Assembly (NCBI GenBank): GCA_964556115.1
Contig: CAZKVC010000006.1
Coordinates: 1-64,000, forward strand
Length of the DNA stretch: 64,000 nucleotides
DNA from: Parvularcula sp964556115
GTDB taxonomy: Bacteria > Pseudomonadota > Alphaproteobacteria > Caulobacterales > Parvularculaceae
Direction of reading: 5' to 3'
The notes under the pieces are model-generated. The model searched no databases. It saw nothing but the letters and a program-made list of their open reading frames with translations, and was not told the DNA's origin. The translations under genes and the position numbers were made by a program. Positions 51,722 through 60,042 of the stretch are shown in pieces. Position 1 is the first letter of the stretch. Each line of letters begins with the position of its first letter.

Positions 51722-52896
51722 CCACGATCTTCCTCTCCGCGGCCGAGCCATCGGGAGACGCTTTGGGGGCGGCACTCATCAGAGCGCTGAAAGCCAAGCG
51801 CCCCGACTTGCGTTTTGTCGGGGGCGGGGGTGAGAAGATGGTGGCCGCCGGTCTCGAAAAGACGGTGTCCACGGACAGCCTCGCCGTGATGGGCCCGCTT
51901 GATGCGCTGAAGGTGCTCCCGCGGGCGAAGGCCATCATCCGCCAGCTCGGCGACCTCGCCGCGGCAGAAAAACCTGCGGCTGGAATCCTCATCGACAGCT
52001 GGGCGTTCTCGAAAGCGTTGGCAGATCGCTTGCGGAAGAGCAGCCCCGAGACAAAGCTCGTCAAGCTAGCAGCGCCCCAGGTCTGGGCCTCGCGCCCGAA
52101 ACGAGCCGTGACGGCGGCGGAACTTTTCGATCTCATCCTCTGCCTGCTGCCTTTTGAACCGCGCTATTTCGAAGAGGCAGGCGGCAAGGCCATTTTCGTC
52201 GGCAACCCGAATTTTCAGGGTGCAGCGCAGCAGCCGCGTTCCGGTCCCGCCTTCCGTGCAAAGCATGGGATCGGCGATGCGCCGCTTCTTCTTCTCTTGC
52301 CCGGCAGCCGGATGGGCGAAGTGAAGTACCTGCTGCCTGTCTTCGAAGAAACCTTGCCGGAGATCATTCAGAAGGTCCGGGGGCTGAGGACGGTCGTCAT
52401 CACCGCGCCGGCCGTCGAGGCCAAGGTGCGTGAGGAAGTGAAGTCCTGGCCTACCGAAGTCCTCGTCGTGCCGCCGGAAGAACGTTTCAGCGCCTTCGAC
52501 GCCGGCGACGTGGCGCTCGCTGCATCGGGTACTGTGACGACCGAACTGGCCCTGACCGGAACGCCCATGGTCGTGACCTACAAGGTTGGCCCCGTCACGG
52601 CCTTCTGGGCGCGGCAGGTGATCACCACACCTTACATCACAATACTGAACATTCTGGCCGGAAGCGATGTGATCCCGGAGCGGATTCAGGACGACTCCAT
52701 GCCCACACAGCTCTGCGCGGACGTGGTCAGGCTCTTCACCAACGAAGACGCCCGGCGCCAGCAGATGTCCGCTTTCAGACGCCTTCTTCCAAAGCTCATC
52801 GGCGGGGAGGACGCAGCGGACGCCTCCGCTCGCGCCGTCCTGGCGCTAGTCGATGGAGATGATAGCGGCGATCTCGACAGCCGCGCCGCGCGGTAG
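51718..52896 (+). CDS. lpxB: lipid A disaccharide synthase
   Basis: A 392-residue GT19 enzyme joining lipid X to UDP-diacyl-GlcN. Signatures: AAEPSGDALGAALIRALK, then APQVWASRPKRA and LLLLPGSRMGEVKYLLPVF, with ASGTVTTELALTGTPMVV near the end. The ATG overlaps the lpxI stop. Its last 51 bp overlap the convergent ridA. Confidence 0.96.
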   Translation: MTTIFLSAAEPSGDALGAALIRALKAKRPDLRFVGGGGEKMVAAGLEKTVSTDSLAVMGPLDALKVLPRAKAIIRQLGDLAAAEKPAAGILIDSWAFSKALADRLRKSSPETKLVKLAAPQVWASRPKRAVTAAELFDLILCLLPFEPRYFEEAGGKAIFVGNPNFQGAAQQPRSGPAFRAKHGIGDAPLLLLLPGSRMGEVKYLLPVFEETLPEIIQKVRGLRTVVITAPAVEAKVREEVKSWPTEVLVVPPEERFSAFDAGDVALAASGTVTTELALTGTPMVVTYKVGPVTAFWARQVITTPYITILNILAGSDVIPERIQDDSMPTQLCADVVRLFTNEDARRQQMSAFRRLLPKLIGGEDAADASARAVLALVDGDDSGDLDSRAAR

Positions 52897-53307
52897 CGAG
52901 GAAACGCCGACTGCCGTGCGGCTGTGCCGGCCCCGTTCGCAAAACAGCTCCTGCATCAGGTCCGAAGCACCGTTGATCACCTCCGGATGCTCCTTAAAGG
53001 ACGGAGTCGCCGCCACGAATCCTTCGAGCTTGATGATACTCCTGATACGGCCGTAATCTCCGCTCAGGGCCTGGCTGATCTGCGACACGATCCCGAGGGC
53101 ACAAAGCTGCGCTGCTTGTGCACCTTCCTCCGTTCCAAGATCTTCACCCAGAGTTCCTTTCACGATTTCACCGTTCCGGAAAGGGAGCTGACCGGAGATG
53201 AAGAGCAGATTGCGGGTCTGCTGGAAGGGAACGTAGCTCGCCAGCGCCGCTGCGGGTTTGGGCAGTTCGAGCCCCATACGGCCCAGTTTCTCGTTGACGG
53301 TGCTCAT
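52846..53307 (-). CDS. RidA/YjgF-family protein
   Basis: A 153-residue chorismate-mutase-like protein of the Rid superfamily (the longer YjgH-like form). FISGQLPFRNGEIVKG and the C-terminal SRTAVGVSSLPRGAAVEI carry the family's core; the Arg in SRTAVG is in the site that hydrolyses enamine/imine in true RidA. Its start overlaps the dinB stop. Whether it is a true imine deaminase is uncertain. Confidence 0.88.
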   Translation of the reverse strand: MSTVNEKLGRMGLELPKPAAALASYVPFQQTRNLLFISGQLPFRNGEIVKGTLGEDLGTEEGAQAAQLCALGIVSQISQALSGDYGRIRSIIKLEGFVAATPSFKEHPEVINGASDLMQELFCERGRHSRTAVGVSSLPRGAAVEIAAIISID

Positions 53308-54581
53308 TTCTTCTCGATCCTCCGGTCGCGCATGGTTCCGATGACCCCGTCGCCGAAGCGTTGGCGCAGGCGGCGCAGGGCGTCTTCCTTATGGCTGAGT
53401 TTATCGTGTTCGGCGGGATAGGCGAGGTCGCGGCGCGCGTCTTCCGCAGCCACCAGCTCGCTGATCCCGATGCCGATCAGCCGGTAGGCTGTGCCCGGAT
53501 GGCGCGCCAGTTCTTCCCGCAGAAGGTTGCGCCCCGTATCGAAGAGAACCTGCGCAAGATTGGTCGCAACACCGAGGCTCTTGCGTCTCGTGAAAGAGCG
53601 GAAGCGCGATGTCTTGAGTTTGAGGGTGACGACGCTCCCCGCGAAACCCTTCTCCTTGGCGCGCGCCGAAACCTTCTGGCACATCGCATAAAGCTTGTCC
53701 TCGAGAGAGCCTACGGCAGAGAGATCCTGACTGAATGTCGTCTCCCCAGAGATCGACTTGGTGTCCCGCTCGACCTTGACCGGGCGGGTGTCGCGGCCCG
53801 TGGCTCTCGCGTGAAGGCGCAGGCCATGCTCTCCGTACCGCTCGGCGAGCGCCCGCTGGCCGACCGCCTGAACGTCGCCGATGGTGGAGAGGCCGTCCCG
53901 GCGGAGCTTGCCGGCGAAGGCCTGACCGACACCGTGGATCGCGTCGATCGGCCTGGGTGCGAGGAAGGCCAGGGTCTCAGCCTGCCCGATCACCGCAAAC
54001 CCGCGCGGCTTGTCGAGCTCCGAAGCCATCTTGGCGAGCGCCTTGTTATGGCTGAGGCCCACGGAAATCGTCACGCCTACTTCCCGCTCGACCCGCCGCT
54101 GCAAGCGAATCAGCACCGAAGCGGGGCTGCATCCATGAAGCCGCCGCGTCCCGCCCAAATCGAGATAAGCTTCGTCGATCGAAACGGGTTCGACCAGCGG
54201 GGTCAGGTCCTGCATCATCATCCTGATGGCACGGGAAGCCTCGCGGTAAGCATCGAAGTTCGATTTGACGAAGACGAGATCGGGGCAGAGCCTACGGGCC
54301 TGAAACGACGGCATGGCCGAGCGGACCCCATGGGTCCGCGCGATGTAGCAGGCCGCAGCGACGACCCCGCGATCACGCCCGCCCACCGCCACCGGCTGGT
54401 CACGAAGTTCAGGGTGATCCCGCTTCTCGACGCTGGCGAAGAACGCATCGCAGTCCACATGAGCGATGCTTAAGGTGTGCAGTTCGTCATGTTGCAGGAC
54501 GCCGAACCCCGCGCAGTGCCTCGTTTCACTGCCTGCAAGTTCTTCGCCGCAGCCGCGGCACACTTTGAAAGGTTGCTGCAT
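53304..54581 (-). CDS. dinB: DNA polymerase IV
   Basis: A 425-residue Y-family polymerase from the ATG at 54581 (a TTG at 54596 is upstream). A short N-terminal C-x2-C motif (VCRGCGEELAG...RHC) precedes the palm: IAHVDCDAFFASVEKRD and SIDEAYLDLGG hold the catalytic acids, then NKALAKMASELDKPRG. Little-finger domain and no PCNA-type tail is obvious. It does translesion synthesis. It overlaps ridA. Confidence 0.93.
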   Translation of the reverse strand: MQQPFKVCRGCGEELAGSETRHCAGFGVLQHDELHTLSIAHVDCDAFFASVEKRDHPELRDQPVAVGGRDRGVVAAACYIARTHGVRSAMPSFQARRLCPDLVFVKSNFDAYREASRAIRMMMQDLTPLVEPVSIDEAYLDLGGTRRLHGCSPASVLIRLQRRVEREVGVTISVGLSHNKALAKMASELDKPRGFAVIGQAETLAFLAPRPIDAIHGVGQAFAGKLRRDGLSTIGDVQAVGQRALAERYGEHGLRLHARATGRDTRPVKVERDTKSISGETTFSQDLSAVGSLEDKLYAMCQKVSARAKEKGFAGSVVTLKLKTSRFRSFTRRKSLGVATNLAQVLFDTGRNLLREELARHPGTAYRLIGIGISELVAAEDARRDLAYPAEHDKLSHKEDALRRLRQRFGDGVIGTMRDRRIEKK

Positions 54582-54684
54582 CGCACCCGTCGTCAATCAC
54601 CGATTAAGCTCGACCCTCCAATGCCAAGAGGATAGGCCCGACTCTCATTACCGTTTTGCCGAAGGGCAGGGGTGAGCCACAAGT

Positions 54685-55071
54685 ATGGATACAGTGATGA
54701 ACGGCGCGGTGAAGACCATTCTGGTGGTCGAAGACAATGAGCTCAACATGAAGCTTTTCCACGACCTCCTTGAGGTACAGGGTTACCGCATCCTGCAGAC
54801 GGACAATGGCGACGGCGCCTTCGCTATCGCCAAGGAAAACCAGCCCGACCTCATCCTGATGGATATCCAGCTGCCGCAGAAGTCCGGTCTCGACGTGACG
54901 CGCGAAATCAAATCCGAGCCTTCGACGCAGCATATCCCCATCATCGCGGTAACCGCTTTCGCGATGAAGGACGACGAGGAACGCATCCGCGCAGCCGGTT
55001 GCGACGATTATTTGGCGAAACCCATCAGCGTGACCGAGTTCCTTGAGAAAGTGAAAAGGGTTTTCGCTTAG
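54685..55071 (+). CDS. divK: cell-cycle single-domain response regulator DivK
   Basis: A 128-residue receiver domain: ILVVEDNELNMKLFHDLLE (DivK form), phospho-acceptor Asp60 in LILMDIQLPQKSGLD, Lys in DDYLAKPISV. In Caulobacter DivK, phosphorylated by DivJ and dephosphorylated by PleC, drives CckA towards phosphatase and CtrA inactivation. It is paired with pleD as in Caulobacter. GGGGTGAG is upstream of the ATG at 54685; 54697 is an alternative. Confidence 0.95.
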   Translation: MDTVMNGAVKTILVVEDNELNMKLFHDLLEVQGYRILQTDNGDGAFAIAKENQPDLILMDIQLPQKSGLDVTREIKSEPSTQHIPIIAVTAFAMKDDEERIRAAGCDDYLAKPISVTEFLEKVKRVFA

Positions 55072-55101
55072 CTTCCTCCAGCGAATGTTTCGCTGAGGAA
55101 G
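55072..55101 (+). promoter_or_regulatory. divK-pleD intercistronic hairpin covering the pleD Shine-Dalgarno
   Basis: Directly after the divK stop, CTTCCT-C-CAGCGAA (72-85) pairs with TTCGCTG-AGGAAG (89-101): 13 bp with one bulged C and a TGT loop. The 3' arm includes the pleD Shine-Dalgarno (GAGGAAGA), three bases before the ATG. Ribosomes ending divK would open it, so coupled translation is likely. Confidence 0.55.
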
Positions 55102-55104
55102 AGT

Positions 55105-56475
55105 ATGACCGCTCGCGTTCTCGTCGTTGATGACCTCGAGCCGAATGTAAAGCTGCTCGAGGCGAAGCTGCGCGCGGAGTACTTCGAGGTCATGACGGCC
55201 CTTTCCGGGGCTGAGGCGATCGAGATCGCTAGGACCCAGCAGCCGGATATCGTCCTTCTTGACGTGATGATGCCGGGTCTCGACGGGTTTGAGACCTGCG
55301 AGCGCCTGAAGGCGGATGACGAGACCTGGCACATCCCGGTCGTCATGGTGACCGCTCTGGACCAACAGGCCGACCGGGTGGCGGGGCTGAATGCGGGCGC
55401 CGACGATTTCATCACGAAGCCGGTCCAGGACATCGCGCTTTTCAGCCGCGTGCGCAGCCTGACCCGCTTCAAGCAGATGACCGACGAGCTGCGCCACCGC
55501 CATCAGGCTGGGGCGCGCATGGGCGTGGTGGACAAGGCCGACCTGACCGCCTTCGACGACCGTCAGACGAAGATCCTCTGCGTTTCCGACGAAATCAGCA
55601 TTCCCGCTCTCGAGAAAGGCAGCGAGCATCTGCCCGAGAATCTCGACGTGATCTACGAGAACGATGCCCGCATGGCCCTCGAAGCCATCCGCCGCGGCGA
55701 CCCGGATCTCGTTCTCATCGACCTCAGCATGGAAAGCTACGACCCGCTGCGACTCTGCTCGGCGATTCGCGCCTTCGACATGACGAGGCTCGCGCCGCTT
55801 CTCGCCATCGCGCGGAAAGACGAGACCCGCCTTGTGGTCCGTGCTCTCGATCTTGGTGTTTCGGACTACCTCCTGTCGCCGGTCGATACGGAGGAGTTCG
55901 CCGCCAGGATCAGGACCCAGCTGCGGCGTATGCGGTATATCGAGCATCTGCGCGCAAGCTTCGACCAGACTCTCGAACTGGCCATCACCGACCAGCTGAC
56001 CGGGCTCTACAACCGGCGCTTCCTCGCCAATCAGGGGACCCGCCTGGTTGAAGACTGCAAGCAGTCGGATGACCCTTTGGCGTGCCTGATGGTCGACATC
56101 GACTTCTTCAAGAAGGTCAATGACGCGCTTGGCCACGATGCGGGCGATCAGGTCCTGAAGGAAGTCGCTGCGCGGCTGACGACCTCGATCAGGGGTTCGG
56201 ATCTCGCCTGCCGGACCGGCGGCGAAGAGTTCGCCGTCATCATGCCGCGTACCGAGGAGCCGTCAGCGCAGGAGATCGCCGAGCGGCTCCTGCGAGCCAT
56301 GGCCGACGAGCCGGTGACGCTCGACAATGGTGTTGATGTCGCGATCACCGTGTCGATCGGCGTTTCTTATCTTGGCCAGACAGACAGTCTCGCCTCGGTT
56401 CTCAAAAGGGCCGACGAAGCCCTCTACCGTTCGAAAGAGAACGGCCGGAACCGCATCACCGGCGCTGCGGCATGA
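55105..56475 (+). CDS. pleD: diguanylate cyclase response regulator PleD
   Basis: A 456-residue PleD: receiver 1 (about 1-125, Asp53 in IVLLDVMMPGLDG), an adaptor receiver 2 (about 150-290, LVLIDLSMES), and a GGDEF domain with an active GGEEF (372-376). An RxxD inhibitory I-site, RGSD (363-366), is five residues before it. It makes c-di-GMP when phosphorylated and controls the swarmer-to-stalked change. The order divK-pleD matches Caulobacter. Confidence 0.94.
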   Translation: MTARVLVVDDLEPNVKLLEAKLRAEYFEVMTALSGAEAIEIARTQQPDIVLLDVMMPGLDGFETCERLKADDETWHIPVVMVTALDQQADRVAGLNAGADDFITKPVQDIALFSRVRSLTRFKQMTDELRHRHQAGARMGVVDKADLTAFDDRQTKILCVSDEISIPALEKGSEHLPENLDVIYENDARMALEAIRRGDPDLVLIDLSMESYDPLRLCSAIRAFDMTRLAPLLAIARKDETRLVVRALDLGVSDYLLSPVDTEEFAARIRTQLRRMRYIEHLRASFDQTLELAITDQLTGLYNRRFLANQGTRLVEDCKQSDDPLACLMVDIDFFKKVNDALGHDAGDQVLKEVAARLTTSIRGSDLACRTGGEEFAVIMPRTEEPSAQEIAERLLRAMADEPVTLDNGVDVAITVSIGVSYLGQTDSLASVLKRADEALYRSKENGRNRITGAAA

Positions 56476-56501
56476 AAAAGCCCGACGCTTGAACGCCGGG
56501 C
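56475..56501 (-). terminator. intrinsic terminator after glnA (leftward)
   Basis: Read leftward: GCCCGGCG/CGTCGGGC (8 bp, one G-T) with a 6-nt loop, then TTTTTC, 23 bp beyond the glnA stop. Its T-tract abuts the pleD stop codon. It is oriented mainly for glnA. Confidence 0.8.
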
Positions 56502-56523
56502 CCTTCCGTAAACAGATATTCGG

Positions 56524-57930
56524 TCAGACCGAATAGTACATGTCGAACTCGATCGGGTGAGGGGTCGAGTTGTAACGCGTGACCTCTTCCATTTTGAGGT
56601 CGATATAGCTGTCGATCTGGTCGTCGTTGAAGACGTCGCCTTTTCTGAGGAAGGCGCGATCCGCATCGAGACTTTCCAGGCTCTGCTGCAGCGAACGGCT
56701 GACCGTTGGAATGTCCGCCTGCTCCGCTTCGCTCATCGCGTAGAGGTCTTCGTCCATCGCTTCGCCAGGGTGAATCTTGTTCTCGATGCCGTCGAGGCCC
56801 GCCATGAGAAGGGCTGCGAAGGTGTAATAGGGGTTGCCTGCCGCATCCGGGAAACGGGTCTCGATTCGCTTGGCCTTCGGTGAGGAGACCCAGGGCACCC
56901 GGATCGAAGCCGAACGGTTGCGCGCCGAATAGGCCAGCAGGACCGGCGCCTCGAAACCGGGCACCAGCCGTTTGTAGCTGTTGGTCGCCGCGTTCGAGAA
57001 AGCATTGATGGCCTTGGCGTGCTTGATGATGCCGCCAATGTAGAAGAGGCAGCTTTCGCTGAGGCCGGCATACTGATCGCCGGCGAACTGCGGCTCGCCA
57101 TCCTTCCAGATCGACTGGTGAACGTGCATGCCGGAGCCGTTGTCGCCGACGACCGGCTTGGGCATGAAGGTCGCGGTCTTGCCGAAGCTGTGAGCGACCT
57201 GCTGCACGACATATTTATAGACCTGCATCTGGTCAGCCATGTCGGTCAGCGTACTGAACTTCATGCCGAGCTCGTGCTGCGAGGGCGCCACCTCGTGGTG
57301 GTGCTTCTCGGGACGCACGCCCATCAGCTTGAGGTAGCGGAGCATTTCGGAGCGCATGTCCTGTTCGCTGTCGACGGGCGGCACCGGGAAATAGCCGCCC
57401 TTCGCGCGGGGACGGTGACCCAGGTTCCCGCCTTCGAGCGGGGTATCCATGTTGTAGGGCCCTTCGCCGGAATCGATGGCGAAGCCGATATTGTTCTGGC
57501 TGGTCGAGATGAGAACGTCGTCGAAAACGAAGAACTCGGCCTCTGGACCGAAATAGGCCGTGTCACCCATGCCCGACTGGGCGAGGTAGGCTTCCGCGCC
57601 CTTCGCCGTGGTGCGAGGATCGCGGTTGTAGGGCTTCATGTTCGAAGGCTCGAGAATATCGCAGGTGATCGACAGGGTCTTCGCCGCGAAGAACGGGTCC
57701 AGCACCGCCGCGTCGGGGTCGGGCATCAGGACCATGTCGCTCTCGTTGATGGCCTTCCAGCCTTCGATCGACGAGCCGTCGAACATCGAGCCATCGCGGA
57801 AGAAGTCTTCGTCGACCATCTCCTTGTCGAAGGTGACGTGCTGCCACTTGCCCTTCGGGTCGGTGAAACGGAGGTCGATATATTCGACATCTTCGTCGCG
57901 GATTTGTTTGAGAATTTTGTCGACGCCCAT
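56524..57930 (-). CDS. glnA: type I glutamine synthetase
   Basis: A 468-residue GSI-beta enzyme (dodecamer) making glutamine from glutamate and ammonium. From the ATG at 57930. Visible: MFDGSSIEGWKAINESDMVL, FGPEAEFFVFDD, NGSGMHVHQSIWKDG, and the RIPWVSSPKAKRIETRFPD-type RVPWVSSPKAKRIETR. The adenylylation Tyr is Tyr397 in MDEDLYAMS. glnB, usually directly upstream in alphaproteobacteria, is not here, only a 95-bp leader with no gene. Confidence 0.96.
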   Translation of the reverse strand: MGVDKILKQIRDEDVEYIDLRFTDPKGKWQHVTFDKEMVDEDFFRDGSMFDGSSIEGWKAINESDMVLMPDPDAAVLDPFFAAKTLSITCDILEPSNMKPYNRDPRTTAKGAEAYLAQSGMGDTAYFGPEAEFFVFDDVLISTSQNNIGFAIDSGEGPYNMDTPLEGGNLGHRPRAKGGYFPVPPVDSEQDMRSEMLRYLKLMGVRPEKHHHEVAPSQHELGMKFSTLTDMADQMQVYKYVVQQVAHSFGKTATFMPKPVVGDNGSGMHVHQSIWKDGEPQFAGDQYAGLSESCLFYIGGIIKHAKAINAFSNAATNSYKRLVPGFEAPVLLAYSARNRSASIRVPWVSSPKAKRIETRFPDAAGNPYYTFAALLMAGLDGIENKIHPGEAMDEDLYAMSEAEQADIPTVSRSLQQSLESLDADRAFLRKGDVFNDDQIDSYIDLKMEEVTRYNSTPHPIEFDMYYSV

Positions 57931-58025
57931 GGTGGTGGCTCTCCCGTGTGGCAACGTTTGCTGCACTGCAACTGAAGCGAACTCGTTTTATGACGCAAGC
58001 GTTAAACGCTGTCCGTCACCTTCTG

Positions 58026-58634
58026 CTACGAGGTGTGATCGTCTTTCTTTGCGCCGATCTTCGGTTCGGTGCGGTCCCGAAGCCTGGCGATATTGGTGCG
58101 GTGCCTGATGAAGATCAGGACGCTCATGAAAAGGACCCCGAAGAACAGGGCAGGGCGCCCCATTCCCAGCATGACGAATGGCATGGCGAGCGCCGTGCAG
58201 AGCGCGGCGAGGGATGAATAGCGAAGGGTGAAGGCGACCAGCAGCCAGATCAGCGCGGCGATCAGAAAGCCGAAGGGCGAGAAGGCCAGAAGGGTGCCAA
58301 GATAGGTGGCAACGCCCTTGCCGCCCTTGAACCGCAGATAGATCGGGAAGCAGTGCCCGAGGAACGCCGCTGCGCCCGCAAGGGCATAGAGTGAGGGGTC
58401 GCCGTCGCCGATGAACCGCGCGAGCAGCACCGCGATGGCACCCTTGCCGCTGTCCAGGAGCAGCGTCGCAACCGCGAGGTCCTTCCGCCCGGTCCGCAGC
58501 ACATTGGTCGCGCCGATGTTCCCCGAGCCGATCGAGCGGATGTCACCCAGTCCCGCCATACGGGTCAGTACGAGGCCGAAGGGAACCGAACCGAGAAGGT
58601 ACGAGAAGATCGCGATCAGCAAGGCGAGAGGCAT
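58026..58634 (-). CDS. plsY: glycerol-3-phosphate acyltransferase PlsY
   Basis: A 202-residue integral membrane acyltransferase using acyl-phosphate made by PlsX. It has about five helices and the PlsY signatures SYLLGSVPFGLVL, SIGSGNIGATNVLR, FKGGKGVATYLG and IFIRHRTNIARLR. The ATG overlaps the pyrB stop (ATGA). Confidence 0.95.
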   Translation of the reverse strand: MPLALLIAIFSYLLGSVPFGLVLTRMAGLGDIRSIGSGNIGATNVLRTGRKDLAVATLLLDSGKGAIAVLLARFIGDGDPSLYALAGAAAFLGHCFPIYLRFKGGKGVATYLGTLLAFSPFGFLIAALIWLLVAFTLRYSSLAALCTALAMPFVMLGMGRPALFFGVLFMSVLIFIRHRTNIARLRDRTEPKIGAKKDDHTS

Positions 58635-59572
58635 CAGCCCTCCAGGGTATGAATGAGACAGGCCATCCGCGCCGGAACGCCCATGGCTACCTGTTGCAAC
58701 ACCAGCGACCGGGAACTGTCCTCGGCAACATCGGCGTCGATCTCGATGCCCCGGTTCATCGGCCCGGGATGCATGACGAGCGCAGTGGGTTTGGCGAAGC
58801 TCAAGGCTTCCATCGAAACCCCGTAATCGGCGCGGTAGGCATGGGGTTCGAGGTCGATATCCTGATCCAGCCGCTCCGTCTGAATGCGAAGCGCCATCAC
58901 GACATCCGCTCCATCGAGCGCTTCGTCGCGGGATGTGGTCACCGAAGCGACCCCGCCGATCGGACGGTCGGGCATCAGCTCTTTCGGTCCGCAAAGGCGT
59001 ACCTCTGCGCCAAGGCGCCCGAAGAGCGGCGCGCAGGATGCGGCGACCCGGCTGTGGGCCAGGTCACCGATGATGGTGATGACCAGCCCCTCCAATCCTT
59101 CGTCCAGCCTTCGGTGAAGTGCTTTGAGAAGGGTCGCAGCATCGAGAAGAGCCTGCGTCGGGTGCCCGAAGGCGCCTTCGCCGGCGTTCAGGATCGCCGT
59201 GTTGAAACCGGCGGCGGCGACGGCCTGCTTGGCGGCGTCTATCGTCCCGGCCCCGCTTGCGCGCAGGACCAGGAAGTCGGCTCCCTGCGCTGAGAGGGTC
59301 TGGACGGTGTCCCGAAGTGATTCGCCCTTCTGGATCGAAGAGGTCGCCACCGGAACCATGATGACCTCGGCACCCAGGCGCCGTCCGGCCACGGCGAAGG
59401 ACAGGCTCGTGCGGGTGGAGTTCTCGAAGAAGAGGTTGAATTGCAGCCTACCGCTGAGCGGTGCGCCGAGATCGCGGCCTTGGGCCAACGCTTCGTCGTA
59501 ATCCAGCGCCCGGCTGAGAAGGGCGCGGATCTCGTCATCCGCGAGCGCCCCGATATCGGTCAGATGCTTCAT
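58634..59572 (-). CDS. pyrB: aspartate carbamoyltransferase catalytic subunit
   Basis: A 312-residue ATCase. Carbamoyl-phosphate site FENSTRTSLSF, the VPVATSSIQKGESL loop, and GHPTQALLDAATL are present. No regulatory PyrI is seen. It is in an overlap-linked ruvX-pyrB-plsY operon; pyrC (dihydroorotase), which often lies between pyrB and plsY in alphaproteobacteria, is missing. Confidence 0.96.
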   Translation of the reverse strand: MKHLTDIGALADDEIRALLSRALDYDEALAQGRDLGAPLSGRLQFNLFFENSTRTSLSFAVAGRRLGAEVIMVPVATSSIQKGESLRDTVQTLSAQGADFLVLRASGAGTIDAAKQAVAAAGFNTAILNAGEGAFGHPTQALLDAATLLKALHRRLDEGLEGLVITIIGDLAHSRVAASCAPLFGRLGAEVRLCGPKELMPDRPIGGVASVTTSRDEALDGADVVMALRIQTERLDQDIDLEPHAYRADYGVSMEALSFAKPTALVMHPGPMNRGIEIDADVAEDSSRSLVLQQVAMGVPARMACLIHTLEG

Positions 59573-60042
59573 GATGCCCCCTCTTCCCGCAGGTAGCGCA
59601 GACGGTCGAGCGCTCCTTGCAAGATAAACCCAGCCGCGTGGCTGTCGATCACCGCTGCCCGCTTCGCCCGCGAGACGTCAAGGCCGATCAGGCCCCGCTC
59701 GGCGGCAGCGGTGGAAAGGCGCTCATCCCAGAGGGCGATCGGCAGATCCGTGCGGGAGCCCAGATTCTTCGCGAAGGTCCTCACTGATTGAGCCTTCGCC
59801 CCTTCGGTGCCGTCCATGTTGCGCGGCAAGCCGATCACGAAACCGACAGAGCGGCGCTCGGCGGCCATGGAGAGCAGGGTTTCCGCGTCAATGCCGAATT
59901 TCTTTCGCTTGATCGTCTCGACCGGCGTGGCCAAGCTCTGCATCGGGTCGGAGACAGCAACACCAATGGTCTTGCTGCCGATATCCAAGCCGAGAAGGGG
60001 TCCGGTGAGGTTGGTGAAGGCGGTGAGCGTCGTGGCGGCCAT
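59569..60042 (-). CDS. ruvX: Holliday junction resolvase-like RuvX/YqgF
   Basis: A 157-residue RNase H-fold protein. Catalytic acids lie in GLDIGSKTIGVAVSD, in IALWDERLSTAAAER and in AAVIDSHAA. It acts in pre-16S rRNA 5' end processing. It is the first gene of the leftward ruvX-pyrB-plsY operon; its start overlaps the 5' end of the divergent HExxH gene. Confidence 0.94.
   Translation of the reverse strand: MAATTLTAFTNLTGPLLGLDIGSKTIGVAVSDPMQSLATPVETIKRKKFGIDAETLLSMAAERRSVGFVIGLPRNMDGTEGAKAQSVRTFAKNLGSRTDLPIALWDERLSTAAAERGLIGLDVSRAKRAAVIDSHAAGFILQGALDRLRYLREEGAS

Noticed and set aside
54604..56136. A 510-codon frame antisense to divK and pleD
   Set aside because: Both sense genes are full and have all catalytic residues; the antisense frame also spans their intergenic hairpin.
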